From contig NZ_CP146612.1 in NCBI RefSeq assembly GCF_037094495.1, positions 868,001-932,000 on the forward strand: a stretch of DNA of 64,000 nucleotides, read 5' to 3'. Below the pieces are notes generated by a model. That model was not told where the DNA came from and made no database searches. It saw only the letters and a list, made by a program, of their open reading frames with translations. The stretch is from Dehalogenimonas sp. W (GTDB lineage: Bacteria > Chloroflexota > Dehalococcoidia > Dehalococcoidales > Dehalococcoidaceae). Both the position numbers and the translations under genes were made by a program. Positions 9,029-17,649 of this stretch are shown in pieces (positions within the stretch are counted from its first letter, which is position 1; the number at the start of each line of letters is the position of its first letter).

Positions 9029-9828
9029 AGTTGGGATTGGCGCTCTCCGGTGGTGCGGCCAGGGGGCTGGCCCACATCGGTGTGATAGAAGTTCTTGAAC
9101 GTAATAATATTCCGGTTGAAGTGGTCACTGGTACCAGTATGGGGGCTATCATCGGAGCCGCTTACTCCCGTGGTTTATCGGCTGCGGAACTCAAAGCCCA
9201 GGCTCTGGACATCGGTTGGCAACAACTGGCACCACTGATTGAATTGAATCCGCTGCAGACCAGCGGTATCTTTGGTGTCAGGCGCGTTAAGCGCAAGTTA
9301 AGGAACCTGATTGGAGACCCTGATTTCAGTGATCTGGAAAAGCCTTTTGCCTGCGTGGCGACTGATATCTTTACCGGCGAAGCGGTGACTCTTTCCAGCG
9401 GTAAGGTGCTGGACGCAGTTCTCGCCAGCATGGCACTGCCGCTGATCTTTAAAGTGCCGAAGATGGGCCGCCGCTATCTGGTGGATGGGGGTATCACTGA
9501 TCCATTGCCGGTTGGCGTTTGTCGTAATCTGGGAGCGGAAAAGGTAATTGCGGTCAACGTATTGAAAGATTTGGCCTTGTCGGTATCCAAGCGCAACGGT
9601 GTGGCAAGAGTAGAACTAAGACCGCCGAATATTTTTCAGGTGCTATCCCAGGTAATTTACATCGCATCCGGCCACCTGGCGGCTGCAGGGCTGAAGGAGG
9701 CGGACGTTGCCATTGAACCGGATATGACAGGTATTCATTTGGCGGACTTCAATCTGGCACGTCAAGCCGTTATTTGCGGTGAAAAGGCGGCTGAGCAAGC
9801 CCTGAAAGAAATAAGACAGTTACGGTAG
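9025..9828 (+). CDS. Patatin-like phospholipase (RssA/NTE family)
   Basis: 267 residues. The catalytic dyad of patatin hydrolases is visible: oxyanion loop SGGAARG and nucleophile elbow GTSMG (Ser about residue 40), and Asp in DGGITDPLP (about residue 154). Predicted serine lipid acyl hydrolase, substrate unknown. The start is a GTG at 9025 overlapping the folK stop by four bases, so it is the last gene of the pyrF-DUF951-folP-folK run. A strong terminator follows at 9901. Confidence 0.9.
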   Translation: MKLGLALSGGAARGLAHIGVIEVLERNNIPVEVVTGTSMGAIIGAAYSRGLSAAELKAQALDIGWQQLAPLIELNPLQTSGIFGVRRVKRKLRNLIGDPDFSDLEKPFACVATDIFTGEAVTLSSGKVLDAVLASMALPLIFKVPKMGRRYLVDGGITDPLPVGVCRNLGAEKVIAVNVLKDLALSVSKRNGVARVELRPPNIFQVLSQVIYIASGHLAAAGLKEADVAIEPDMTGIHLADFNLARQAVICGEKAAEQALKEIRQLR

Positions 9829-9900
9829 CTAGCACCGAAGTCTGATATTGACTCTATCCGCGGCTGAAAGAAGTAATCAACTGCGTGATACGAAAAAAAT

Positions 9901-9930
9901 ACACCGTCCCGGAAACAGCCGGGACGGTGT
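9901..9930. terminator. Bidirectional terminator
   Basis: 12-bp stem ACACCGTCCCGG / CCGGGACGGTGT with a 6-base loop, an A-run on the left and ATTTTTATT on the right. It separates the patatin gene (+) from the DOMON lipoprotein (-). Confidence 0.9.
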
Positions 9931-9953
9931 ATTTTTATTGTAAGATGTTTAGA

Positions 9954-10577
9954 CTAAGGGTGTTCAATAGAGGCGGTTATATCTCCGAACCCAAGCAGCG
10001 AATGCTCCTCAAACGTGTTGTCCGAAGGGCCGATAGCCCAGATAAAGGCGTTTACACCGTTAACGATGCGGACGTCATAACTTTCCAAAGTGTTCAGATC
10101 ACGCTTAAACTCAATGGTAGTGACCCCGTTAATTTCGCTGCCGGTGACGTCAAAAAGGTCATTCTTACCGTTATTGGCGGTGTCCGGCGGGTGGCTGCCG
10201 GAATAACCGGGACTATAGGAATCAACGGCAGTTACGTTGCCGTTTGAGTCAACGGTAAACATCCACAAGTCAGCTCCGGCTTTCTGAAGACTGGGACTGA
10301 GGGCGATGGCAATCCAGCCGGTGGTCCGCGCCTTGATACCGACGGAAATGGTACCGTCATCGTTGCTGGTGGCCACAGTGATAACATCGTTATAAGTGGT
10401 TTGGTGTTGGTATTTACCGCCGGTAAAAGCGATGGGGCCGGTGGGGCCGGTTGTCGTCGGAGGGGCGGAAGTTGTCGGGGGCGGATCGTCGCCACCGCAG
10501 CCGGCAAGCGCCAGACTGGCTGTTAATAGGACGGCAAATAACAAAAATAAAGTCCTGCGGAAGAAAGATAAAGTCAT
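9954..10577 (-). CDS. DOMON-like domain lipoprotein
   Basis: 207 residues. Lipoprotein signal with hydrophobic core and lipobox (SLALAGC, Cys about residue 27), a Pro/Thr-rich linker (DPPPTTSAPPTTTGPTGP), then a beta-rich domain with the features of DOMON domains: GWIAIALSP, ADLWMFTVDSNGN, and a late IWAIGPSD. DOMON domains bind haem or sugars; a surface-exposed haem-binding electron carrier is possible but not shown. Promoter at 10606-10633. Stands alone. Confidence 0.72.
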   Translation of the reverse strand: MTLSFFRRTLFLLFAVLLTASLALAGCGGDDPPPTTSAPPTTTGPTGPIAFTGGKYQHQTTYNDVITVATSNDDGTISVGIKARTTGWIAIALSPSLQKAGADLWMFTVDSNGNVTAVDSYSPGYSGSHPPDTANNGKNDLFDVTGSEINGVTTIEFKRDLNTLESYDVRIVNGVNAFIWAIGPSDNTFEEHSLLGFGDITASIEHP

Positions 10578-10605
10578 GATTAATCCTTTGCGATGAATTG
10601 AACAT

Positions 10606-10633
10606 ATTCTAGCACTTTTTATATGTTTTACAA
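10606..10633 (-). promoter_or_regulatory. Promoter of the DOMON lipoprotein gene
   Basis: On the minus strand: -35 TTGTAA (10628-10633), 16-base spacer, extended -10 TGC-TAGAAT (10606-10611). The -10 is followed by ATGTTC, the same string that follows the -10 of the two dispersed elements at 13.5 and 53.4 kb. Confidence 0.55.
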
Positions 10634-10811
10634 GTTAACAAGAGTAACCATCAATACTGGAAAAAGGTAAAAAATCGCAACCTTGGTCTGATGATACCTT
10701 AAATACTAACAACGTTCACGGTCAAATCGGTTTTTCAGCGGTTGATCAAATATTTCTCTTTCGGCGGCAACCGGACTTATGGAGCTTTTTAGCATTGGAA
10801 ATTGCCCAGCG

Positions 10812-10840
10812 TTGAACGTTTGCCCAATGAATGGCATAAT
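10812..10840 (+). promoter_or_regulatory. Promoter of ymdB
   Basis: -35 TTGAAC (10812-10817), 17-base spacer, -10 CATAAT (10835-10840), then an AGGA ribosome site near 10866 before the ATG at 10875. The ~300-base gap 10578-10874 holds this promoter and the divergent lipoprotein promoter; nothing else is evident. Confidence 0.55.
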
Positions 10841-10874
10841 AGCTTAAAAGGAAAAATACCCCGATAGGAATAAT

Positions 10875-11651
10875 ATGAAAATACTTTGCATCGGCGATAT
10901 TATTGGCAAGCCGGGACGGCGTGCTGTTAAGGAAATACTGCCGGCACTCAAATTAGGATTGGGTGTTGAAGTGGTGATAGCAAATGGTGAAAATGCTTCG
11001 GGCGGTATCGGACTGACTCCGGACGTTGCTGAGGAATTGTTCTCGTACGGGGTGAATGCCATCACTTCCGGTAATCACATCTGGTCTCAATCTGAGATAT
11101 TGCCTATGCTTGAGGGTGATGACCCGGTGGTGCGCCCGCTCAATTACCCGCCTGGCGTACCGGGTAAGGCTTGTACGATGGTAAAAGGGGTGATGGTAGT
11201 CAGTTTGATGGGCCGGACATTTATCAACAATCTGCTTGATTGTCCGTTCCGGGCTATGGACCTGCTGTTGGAAACAGTCGCTGACCGACCGAAACATATA
11301 GTGGTTGATTTTCACGCCGAGGCAACCTCGGAAAAGCAGGCTATGGGCTGGTATCTGGATGGCCGGGTTACCGCGGTAGTGGGGACTCATACCCACGTCG
11401 GTACTGTTGACACACGGGTGTTGCCGGGCGGTACGGCCACAGTAGCCGATATCGGTATGGTGGGTCCCTGGGATTCAATTATCGGTGACAGCAAAGATGA
11501 CGTTCTAAGGCGCTTTTTGACCGGTCTTCCTAACCGGTTGTCGGTAGGAAAAGGCCGGGTAAGTTTTAACTCGGTACTTATTACCACAGATGCCGCCGGC
11601 CGGGCGCTGAGTATCGAACGGGTTGACCGGGAAACAGCGGCTCTGGCGTGA
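10875..11651 (+). CDS. ymdB: YmdB-family metallophosphoesterase (cyclic nucleotide phosphodiesterase)
   Basis: 258 residues with the metal-site motifs of the TIGR00282/YmdB family: CIGDIIGKPGRRAV, ANGENASGGIGLT, TSGNHIWSQ, VDFHAEATSEKQAMGWYLDG, GTHTHVGTVD and the typical GTATVADIGMVGPWDS. Characterised members hydrolyse 2',3'-cAMP and affect biofilm and RNA processing. Its TGA overlaps the GTG of the next gene, so the two are coupled. In many bacteria ymdB follows rny; that is not the case here. Confidence 0.92.
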   Translation: MKILCIGDIIGKPGRRAVKEILPALKLGLGVEVVIANGENASGGIGLTPDVAEELFSYGVNAITSGNHIWSQSEILPMLEGDDPVVRPLNYPPGVPGKACTMVKGVMVVSLMGRTFINNLLDCPFRAMDLLLETVADRPKHIVVDFHAEATSEKQAMGWYLDGRVTAVVGTHTHVGTVDTRVLPGGTATVADIGMVGPWDSIIGDSKDDVLRRFLTGLPNRLSVGKGRVSFNSVLITTDAAGRALSIERVDRETAALA

Positions 11652-12484
11652 GCAGCAAGGTTGACCTGCATCTGCATTCCACCGCCTCGGACGGTGTGTA
11701 TTCTCCGACTGAAATAGTGCGCATGGCTGCCGATAACGGTCTGGAGTATATTGCACTGACTGATCATGATTCGGTAGCCGGAATCGCTGAGGCACTGGCA
11801 GAGGCGGAAAAGCATCCTGGTTTGACGGTAATTCCCGGTGTTGAAATATCCACCGACATTGCGGCTGGGGACGTGCATATCCTCGGCTATTTTGTTGATT
11901 GGCGGAACCCGGATTTTGTACTGAAACTAAGCGGGATGAGGGATTCCCGGGAAGAACGGGGACAGGCAATCATCGTTAAACTGGCTGAACTGGGTATGCC
12001 TTTGGAATGGAGCCGCGTGAAAGAAATCGCTGGTGACGCCGTCATCGGCCGCCCTCATATCACTCAGGCTATGTTGGAAAAGGGCTACATATCCAGTTTT
12101 GCCGAGGCTTTTGAAAAGTATATCGGCCGCGATGGCCCCGCTTACGCTGAACGTATCAAACTCAGTCCGGCTGAAGCGGTGACTCTTATTGAATCGGCCG
12201 GTGGGTTGGCAGTGATGGCCCATCCGTTCACATTGCCTGACGTTGAGGTTTTAATTGAGGCGTTGATACCTGTTGGATTGGCGGGAATTGAAACTTATTA
12301 TGCCGGTTACGGCGATTATGAGATTGAAAAGCTGAGGCGATTGGCCCAAAAATCGGGTCTGGTGGCTACCGGTGGTACGGATTTTCACGGCTTGGACCAG
12401 AAAACAGAAATGCCGATCGGCGGCCAGACGGTTCCCATGTCCGCTGTTAAAGGTTTATTGGGAAGGCTCAACCGGCAGCTATAG
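11648..12484 (+). CDS. PHP-domain phosphoesterase (TrpH/RNase AM-like)
   Basis: 278 residues. Metal-binding PHP motifs: VDLHLHSTASDGVYSP (His-x-His), ALTDHDSVAG, PGVEIS, HILGYF, and late VMAHPF and GGTDFHG. The closest known family is the TrpH-like group that removes nucleotides from the 5' end of RNA or cleaves 3',5'-bisphosphonucleotides (pAp). Starts with GTG at 11648 overlapping the ymdB stop. Sharing an operon with a cyclic-nucleotide phosphodiesterase suggests joint nucleotide turnover (inference). Confidence 0.88.
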   Translation: MSSKVDLHLHSTASDGVYSPTEIVRMAADNGLEYIALTDHDSVAGIAEALAEAEKHPGLTVIPGVEISTDIAAGDVHILGYFVDWRNPDFVLKLSGMRDSREERGQAIIVKLAELGMPLEWSRVKEIAGDAVIGRPHITQAMLEKGYISSFAEAFEKYIGRDGPAYAERIKLSPAEAVTLIESAGGLAVMAHPFTLPDVEVLIEALIPVGLAGIETYYAGYGDYEIEKLRRLAQKSGLVATGGTDFHGLDQKTEMPIGGQTVPMSAVKGLLGRLNRQL

Positions 12485-12521
12485 ACCCATTGAGTCAATC
12501 TGAGAATTATTAGGAGACCGA

Positions 12522-13208
12522 ATGTTGTTTTTGCTGGCGGTAGCCGCTTTTCTCCTGGGAAGTATCCCGGTTGCCTACCTGATTGCCCGCTGGACTCGGG
12601 GAATTGATCTGCGGAAATATGGATCCGGCAATGTAGGCTCTTCTAACGTCATGCAAGCCACTTCCAAGCGCTGGACGATTCCAGTGGCGGCGTATGACCT
12701 GGGAAAGGGTATCCTGGCAGTTTGGCTGGCGCGCTGGGCAGGGCTGGATATTGGTCCGCAGTTCATAGTCGGCCTGGCTGCCGTTGCCGGTCATAATTGG
12801 CCGGTTTTTCTGGGGTTCCGCGGTGGCCGGGGTATCCTGACCAGTCTGGGTGTCATTCTAGCCTTTTCTCCGTTGTTGGGCCTCACCGTGCTGGTAATGT
12901 CTTTCTCGCTGGCGCCTTTTAAGAATCTGTCGCTGGGTGTGTTTATTGCACTGTTGAGTCTGCCGGCGCTGAGTTATTTTCTGGCGGAGTTCTTTAGCAT
13001 CGCCGAGCCCGTAGCCGTATCTGTCGGATTCAGCGTTCTCACTATTCTGGCGCTTGGCCGACGCCTTATCGGGCGGAGGTCTGAAATTGCCTCCGGGTTG
13101 CCGGTCGGGTCACTTTTATTGAACCGACTTTTATTTGACCGGGATATCCGAGACCGGAATACCTGGATTTCACGCTCCAAAGAGAATGGAAATAAATCAC
13201 TGAGCTGA
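12522..13208 (+). CDS. plsY: Glycerol-3-phosphate acyltransferase PlsY
   Basis: Transfers acyl from acyl-phosphate to glycerol-3-phosphate at the membrane. 228 residues, about five membrane segments. PlsY motifs: LLGSIPVAYLIAR with YGSGNVGSSN (motif 1), AAVAGHNWPVFLGFRGGRG (motif 2, His and the Gly-rich loop), and a later membrane region. Starts 37 bases after the PHP gene with an AGGAGA ribosome site. Confidence 0.93.
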   Translation: MLFLLAVAAFLLGSIPVAYLIARWTRGIDLRKYGSGNVGSSNVMQATSKRWTIPVAAYDLGKGILAVWLARWAGLDIGPQFIVGLAAVAGHNWPVFLGFRGGRGILTSLGVILAFSPLLGLTVLVMSFSLAPFKNLSLGVFIALLSLPALSYFLAEFFSIAEPVAVSVGFSVLTILALGRRLIGRRSEIASGLPVGSLLLNRLLFDRDIRDRNTWISRSKENGNKSLS

Positions 13209-13711
13209 GTGTATCCAACTGGTGACTAAAGGCTGGGTAATCCCCCAGATTTCCCAGTCATCACACTTTCGGCCTTAGTCACTCCTTTTTCACAGTGCGT
13301 GGTGATAGGCCGGCGTCCGCTTTTCAGTTATAAAAGTGCCTATATTGGCAAAGGAAGTCGTTTTCAGTTTAGAAAACGAAGGATACGAAGCGCCATTTAC
13401 GATTGAAAATAGTGCTCCGAGGATTCGTCCGAATGAGGAACAAAACAAGACCATAAAACTTCTATAAAAATACTTAGTAATTAGAACATATTATAGCATA
13501 GTCGAGCGGTATTGCGCAAGGGGCAATGTCACATGGCACTGTATTACGGCTGTCCTTTATTTTAGGGCCTCCCGTTTTTGCCGCAGATGACAAAATGAAG
13601 ACTACCGGTTGTTGCCCTGAATCTCGCAAGGTGTTGTTGTACGGGGAGCTTTACCCAGCATTGACTCATCGGTGATTTGAGATTAGAATAATAGTCAGGA
13701 GAATTAATGAT
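13209..13711. repeat. Non-coding gap with dispersed element, copy A
   Basis: 500 bases without a gene. The core at about 13377-13536 is related to 53337-53490: both contain CGAAGGA-ACGA, then the identical TTTACGATTGAAAAT, then AGAACATAT-A-TAGCAT and GCAAGGGGCAA-TGTC. Read on the minus strand the right end is a promoter (-35 TTGCGC at 13514-13519, 18-base spacer, -10 TATAAT at 13490-13495, TGC just before it). The predicted transcript runs toward the 3' end of plsY and passes a long hairpin at about 13222-13282 (GTGACTAA / TTAGTCAC arms, extended by GGC/GCC). It may be a small RNA gene. No protein-coding frame is convincing. Confidence 0.5.
13490..13519 (-). promoter_or_regulatory. Promoter in dispersed element A
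   Basis: -35 TTGCGC, 18-base spacer and extended -10 TGC-TATAAT, followed by ATGTTCT. The matching element at 53441-53469 has TTGCCA, 17 bases, TATTAT, ATGTTCT. Confidence 0.45.
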
Positions 13712-13930
13712 ATGCCTATTTATGAATTCAGATGTATGGATTGCCGCAAGAAATTTGATCTTTTGAGGCCGATGAGCCAGTCAACGGAACCGGCCGAATG
13801 TCCGGTCTGTAAAGGTAACGCCCGTCGTATTGCCTCTACTTTTATGGCCAAAGGTTCCGGAGGCCAGAATCTCGGTGGTGGTGGCGGCTGTTCCAGTTGT
13901 TCCACGTCCTCTTGTTCCAGCTGTCACTAG
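13712..13930 (+). CDS. FmdB-family zinc-ribbon protein
   Basis: 72 residues. The N-terminal zinc ribbon is typical: MPIYEFRCMDCRKKFD and ECPVCKGNARRI (two Cys pairs). The tail is Gly/Cys/Ser-rich (GGGGGCSSCSTSSCSSCH). The family is named after a putative regulator of a formamidase operon and its role is unsettled. A ribosome site AGGAGAA precedes the ATG region. Alone, followed by a strong terminator. Confidence 0.88.
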   Translation: MPIYEFRCMDCRKKFDLLRPMSQSTEPAECPVCKGNARRIASTFMAKGSGGQNLGGGGGCSSCSTSSCSSCH

Positions 13931-14027
13931 GGTACCGACTAACATCCGCCGGTAGCTGAATTACGGGCTGCGTTTTTGGCTAACTGTGTCGGTTGAGGTG
14001 TTCGTCAATAACAATAGCTGAACTGTG

Positions 14028-14059
14028 AGCGCGCCTCCGATATCGGAGGCGCGCTTTTT
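14028..14059 (+). terminator. Terminator after fmdB-like gene
   Basis: 28-base perfect palindrome built from AGCGCGCCTCCGAT and its complement, followed by TTTTT. Confidence 0.88.
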
Positions 14060-14147
14060 ATTTGCCGCTGTCACTACAGCCGTTACCGACTTTCCCGGTT
14101 GATGGCGTAAAATCATTTTTAGAGTAGGTTTATTCAAGGAGGCGGCA

Positions 14148-16193
14148 ATGAGACGCGGGAATAAACAAAGCCATGCGCCGGTAAATAGCGCTGGAGTCAA
14201 ACCGGCAGGGAATGACCACACTGGTCACGCAGAGGTCAGCGGCGGCCGTCACGCAGGACATGCTGTAGCTGATTTCGCCCGTCGGTTCTGGATATCGCTC
14301 GCCGTTACTATCCCTATTCTTGCGCTTTCCCCTCTGATTCAGGATTTCCTTAATTATAGAATTTCCTTCACCGGTGATGTCTATGTCCTTTGGGCACTGG
14401 CTGTTTTCATTTATTTCTATGGTGGTTGGCCTTTTTTAAGAGGTTTTTGGCGGGAAATGCAGGAACGCAATCCGGGAATGATGACCCTGATTGCCATGGC
14501 GATTTCCGTGGCGTTTATTTATTCCAGTGCCGTCACCTTCGGTCTGCCCGGCAAGGTGTTTTACTGGGAGCTCGCCACGCTGATTGATGTTATGCTGCTG
14601 GGTCATTGGGTAGAGATGCGTTCAATAATGGGGGCATCAAAGGCGTTGGAGGAACTGGCCAGGTTATTGCCGTCGGTTGCTCATCGGCTGTCTGCCCGCG
14701 GTACCACCGAAGACGTACCGGTAAGCGCTTTGGTTAAAGGTGACAGCGTCCTGATTAAACCCGGTGAAAAAGCCCCGGCCGATGGGTTGATTATTTCCGG
14801 TACTGGATTTGTGGATGAGTCAATGCTGACCGGGGAATCAGTTCCGGTGGGAAAACAGGCCGGGGATGACATTATCGGTGGCGCAGTTAACGGTGATGGC
14901 TCATTGACCATAACCATTACCGGAGCCGGCGAAGAGTCGTATCTGTCTCAAATGGCGCGCTTAGTCGCTGAAGCTCAAGCGGCTAAAAGTCGTAGTCAGG
15001 ATACCGCAGACCGAGCGGCACGGTGGCTGACGATTATTGCGCTGACCGCAGGGGCGATGACTCTCATCGCCTGGTTGGCTTTTAGCAGTGAGGAAGCCGT
15101 TTTTGCAGTGGAGCGTATGGTAACGGTTATGGTTATTGCCTGCCCCCATGCACTGGGGTTGGCGGTGCCTTTGGTCATTGCCATGTCCTCCGGTATCTCG
15201 GCACGTAACGGTTTGCTGGTGCGTGACCGCAATGCCTTTGAACGCGCCAGAAAAATTGATGCGGTTGTATTTGACAAGACGGGTACCCTGACGCTGGGGA
15301 AGTTTGGCGTAACGGATGTCGTTATCTTCACTGAAGACTATAATCGGGACGAATTGCTGAAATATGCCGCCGGGGTGGAAGCTCATTCAGCTCATCCGAT
15401 TGCCAAAGGGATTGTTGAGGCAGTCTCGGAGGCTTACCCGGTTGTTGATTTCAAATCGCTGTCCGGACGCGGGGCTCAGGGGAAGGTCCAGGGTAAGGAT
15501 GTACTGGTAGCCAGCCCGGGTTATCTGGAAGAGCTCCAACTTGATTATGACCGCTCCAAGACAACGAAGCTTTTTTCACAAGGCAAAACTATTATATTCG
15601 TGATCATTGACAACCGGGTCACGGGAGCGGTTGCTCTGGCTGATGTTATTCGCCCGGAATCCAGAGAGGCCATCAACGGCCTGAAAAAACTCAATAAAAA
15701 GACATTGATGATAACGGGAGACCGCAAAGAGGTTGCTCAATGGGTGGCAGCAGAATTGGGTCTTGATGAGTATTTTGCGGGGGTATTGCCCGATCAAAAA
15801 GCAGCCAAGATCAAACAACTCCAGTCCCGTGGTCTTCTGGTAGCCATGACCGGTGACGGAGTCAACGACGCACCTGCTCTCGCTCAGGCTGATTTGGGAA
15901 TTGCTATTGGCGCGGGCACGGATATTGCTCAGGCTACTGCTGATATTATTTTGGTTAAGAGTGATCCGCGAGACGTTCAGGCTATCTTTGAGTTGTCACG
16001 AGCCACTTATACCAAGATGGTTCAGAATCTGGGTTGGGCAACGGGCTATAATGCGCTGGCGATACCGGCGGCGGCCGGGGTCTTTGTGGCCTGGGGCATT
16101 CTCCTGACGCCGGCGTTGGGCGCGGCATTGATGTCCCTTTCGACCATCATTGTGGCGGTCAATGCCAGATTGCTCAGGTATCGGAAGAACTAA
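14148..16193 (+). CDS. copB: CPH-type P1B heavy-metal ATPase (CopB-like)
   Basis: 681-residue P-type ATPase. His-rich N-terminus (HTGHAEVSGGRHAGHA, about residues 24-39) instead of a Cys-x-x-Cys metal domain. Actuator motif TGESVPVG, membrane metal motif CPH (ACPHALGLAVP), phosphorylation site DKTGTLT, nucleotide-domain HP (SAHPIAKG) and TGDGVNDAPAL. The Cys-Pro-His motif and His-rich tail are typical of the P1B-3/CopB group that exports Cu(II) or Ag(I). Strong ribosome site AAGGAGGCGGCA before the ATG. It is followed by a lipoprotein gene, perhaps cotranscribed. Confidence 0.92.
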   Translation: MRRGNKQSHAPVNSAGVKPAGNDHTGHAEVSGGRHAGHAVADFARRFWISLAVTIPILALSPLIQDFLNYRISFTGDVYVLWALAVFIYFYGGWPFLRGFWREMQERNPGMMTLIAMAISVAFIYSSAVTFGLPGKVFYWELATLIDVMLLGHWVEMRSIMGASKALEELARLLPSVAHRLSARGTTEDVPVSALVKGDSVLIKPGEKAPADGLIISGTGFVDESMLTGESVPVGKQAGDDIIGGAVNGDGSLTITITGAGEESYLSQMARLVAEAQAAKSRSQDTADRAARWLTIIALTAGAMTLIAWLAFSSEEAVFAVERMVTVMVIACPHALGLAVPLVIAMSSGISARNGLLVRDRNAFERARKIDAVVFDKTGTLTLGKFGVTDVVIFTEDYNRDELLKYAAGVEAHSAHPIAKGIVEAVSEAYPVVDFKSLSGRGAQGKVQGKDVLVASPGYLEELQLDYDRSKTTKLFSQGKTIIFVIIDNRVTGAVALADVIRPESREAINGLKKLNKKTLMITGDRKEVAQWVAAELGLDEYFAGVLPDQKAAKIKQLQSRGLLVAMTGDGVNDAPALAQADLGIAIGAGTDIAQATADIILVKSDPRDVQAIFELSRATYTKMVQNLGWATGYNALAIPAAAGVFVAWGILLTPALGAALMSLSTIIVAVNARLLRYRKN

Positions 16194-16252
16194 CCGGGAT
16201 GGAGTCAGTACGTTGTATGTAATATCGGAAAAATATATAGATGAGGTAAATT

Positions 16253-16672
16253 GTGGTGAAAAGAAGACGTAGGATTTTATTTGCGGGTGTTTTGGCCATC
16301 GGCCTGATCGCTGCCGGCTGCAGTCCGGCAACAACTGAATATCAACTCGGCCAGTCGTTTACGTTAGAGCCGGGTGAGACCGCAGCCATTAAAAATGAAG
16401 ACTTAACCATAACTTTCAAAGAAGTGCTTAACGAAAGCCGTTGCGCTGACGGCGCGGTCTGTATCTGGCAGGGTCAGGTTCAATGTCTGCTCAATGTGAC
16501 TGCTGACGGCAAAAATGAACAACTGACACTGACTCAATCCGGTTCAGGTACGGCATTTCAGACTTACCATCAGTACTACATTGAATTTGATGTGACACCC
16601 TATCCCAGTTTGGGAGAAGCCATAAAGGCTTCCGATTACGGACTGGAGTTGAAGATAAGCCTTATCGGGTGA
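16253..16672 (+). CDS. Hypothetical lipoprotein
   Basis: 139 residues. Basic N-terminus (VKRRRR), hydrophobic core and lipobox LIAAGC (Cys about residue 23), so it should be lipid-anchored outside the cell membrane. The mature part is small and beta-rich with two Cys (RCADGAVCIWQGQ) that could form a disulphide. I do not recognise the family. GTG at 16253 or 16256 is the start, with GAGG about 7 bases upstream. It lies 60 bases after copB, so a role in metal handling is possible but only by position. Confidence 0.7.
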   Translation: MVKRRRRILFAGVLAIGLIAAGCSPATTEYQLGQSFTLEPGETAAIKNEDLTITFKEVLNESRCADGAVCIWQGQVQCLLNVTADGKNEQLTLTQSGSGTAFQTYHQYYIEFDVTPYPSLGEAIKASDYGLELKISLIG

Positions 16673-16780
16673 AAATATTTTGATTTCAAGCCTGATGGTG
16701 ATAAATTAAATAGACAGTAATAATAAAGCCTGGATAGACTATTGGCATCCAAAGCAAAAATATGAATGGAGGGTTTCACG

Positions 16781-17083
16781 ATGAAGTATCTGGTATCCGG
16801 CGAGCAGGTAACCTCGGCCTCATCACACGAAGATCAGGTCAAATTTCTGGATGCGGCCAAAGACTGGGTGGCTAAAAGCAAGGCGGAAGGTAAAATAGAA
16901 GGGGCATACAGTTTTGTGGACGGCGGCGGCATGTTTATTGTTAACGCCAAGGACCATGAAGAGGTGACCGAATTATTGCTGACCTTTCCGCTTGGACCTT
17001 TCAGCAATCTGGACATCAGACCGCTTCTGGATTTTACCCGAAATGCCGATCTGACCATAAACGCGATTAAGAAGATTCTTTAA
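16781..17083 (+). CDS. Small YciI/muconolactone-isomerase-like protein
   Basis: 100 residues. Its pattern of strands and helices (MKYLVSGEQV ... GAYSFVDGGGMFIVNAKDHEEVTELLLTFPLGPF) fits dimeric alpha/beta-barrel proteins of the muconolactone isomerase or YciI type; the middle GGGMFIV and the PLGPF segment recall that group. No catalytic activity can be assigned. The ATG at 16781 is preceded by GGAGGG with good spacing; an in-frame ATG at 16766 overlaps that ribosome site and is less likely. A terminator follows. Confidence 0.68.
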   Translation: MKYLVSGEQVTSASSHEDQVKFLDAAKDWVAKSKAEGKIEGAYSFVDGGGMFIVNAKDHEEVTELLLTFPLGPFSNLDIRPLLDFTRNADLTINAIKKIL

Positions 17084-17107
17084 GCAGACTGGCTTATCAG
17101 CGAGGCA

Positions 17108-17138
17108 GGGCTCACCGTTATTCGGTGAGCCCTTTTTT
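17108..17138 (+). terminator. Rho-independent terminator
   Basis: Stem GGGCTCACCG / CGGTGAGCCC, loop TTATT, then TTTTTT. Confidence 0.93.
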
Positions 17139-17215
17139 AATTATTGTCCGGGCATATGAATCAATGTCCTGTAAAATCTTGCGCTTAAGCGTCGGGCAGG
17201 ATATACTCTTTGCCA

Positions 17216-17590
17216 ATGAATGCCAAAGTATTAATTGTTGATGATCAAGAGCAAATCCGTCGCCTGGTTGTAGGTATTTTGAACGGTGAATACGAAGTAT
17301 TGGAAGCCGCCAGCGGTGAAGAGGCGCTTCAGGTGACCCGTGAGCAACTGCCTGACCTGGTGATTATGGATATCTTGATGCCGGGAATGGACGGACTGAC
17401 GGCGTGCAGTCAGATAAAAAGCGATCCTGCCACAGCCGCAATACCAGTGCTGGTATTGACGATCATTGATTACGAATTAAACCGCCGCTTTGCTGAGAGC
17501 CTGGGCGCCGACGGTTACATTACCAAACCATTCACGCCGGATGAATTAAGAACTAAGATCGCCGAACACCTCAAACCGGCCACAGCGTAA
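17216..17590 (+). CDS. Single-domain response regulator
   Basis: 124 residues consisting of one receiver domain: VLIVDDQEQIRR (acidic pair), phosphoacceptor Asp in LVIMDILMPGMDG, LTIID in place of the usual Thr/Ser switch region, and the conserved Lys in GYITKPFTPDEL. No output domain, so it is CheY/Spo0F-like or a diguanylate/phosphorelay partner. No histidine kinase gene is nearby. ATG at 17216 preferred over the TTG two codons earlier. Confidence 0.92.
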   Translation: MNAKVLIVDDQEQIRRLVVGILNGEYEVLEAASGEEALQVTREQLPDLVIMDILMPGMDGLTACSQIKSDPATAAIPVLVLTIIDYELNRRFAESLGADGYITKPFTPDELRTKIAEHLKPATA

Positions 17591-17649
17591 CGGTCCAGCG
17601 GAATTTGACGGGCTTCGTCAACATGAAAGATAAGCTGAGTTAGCCCGGA

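Noticed and set aside
13395-13410. CRISPR repeat, because of the GATTGAAA ending
   Set aside because: Only one copy per locus, no regular spacing, no spacers and no cas genes.
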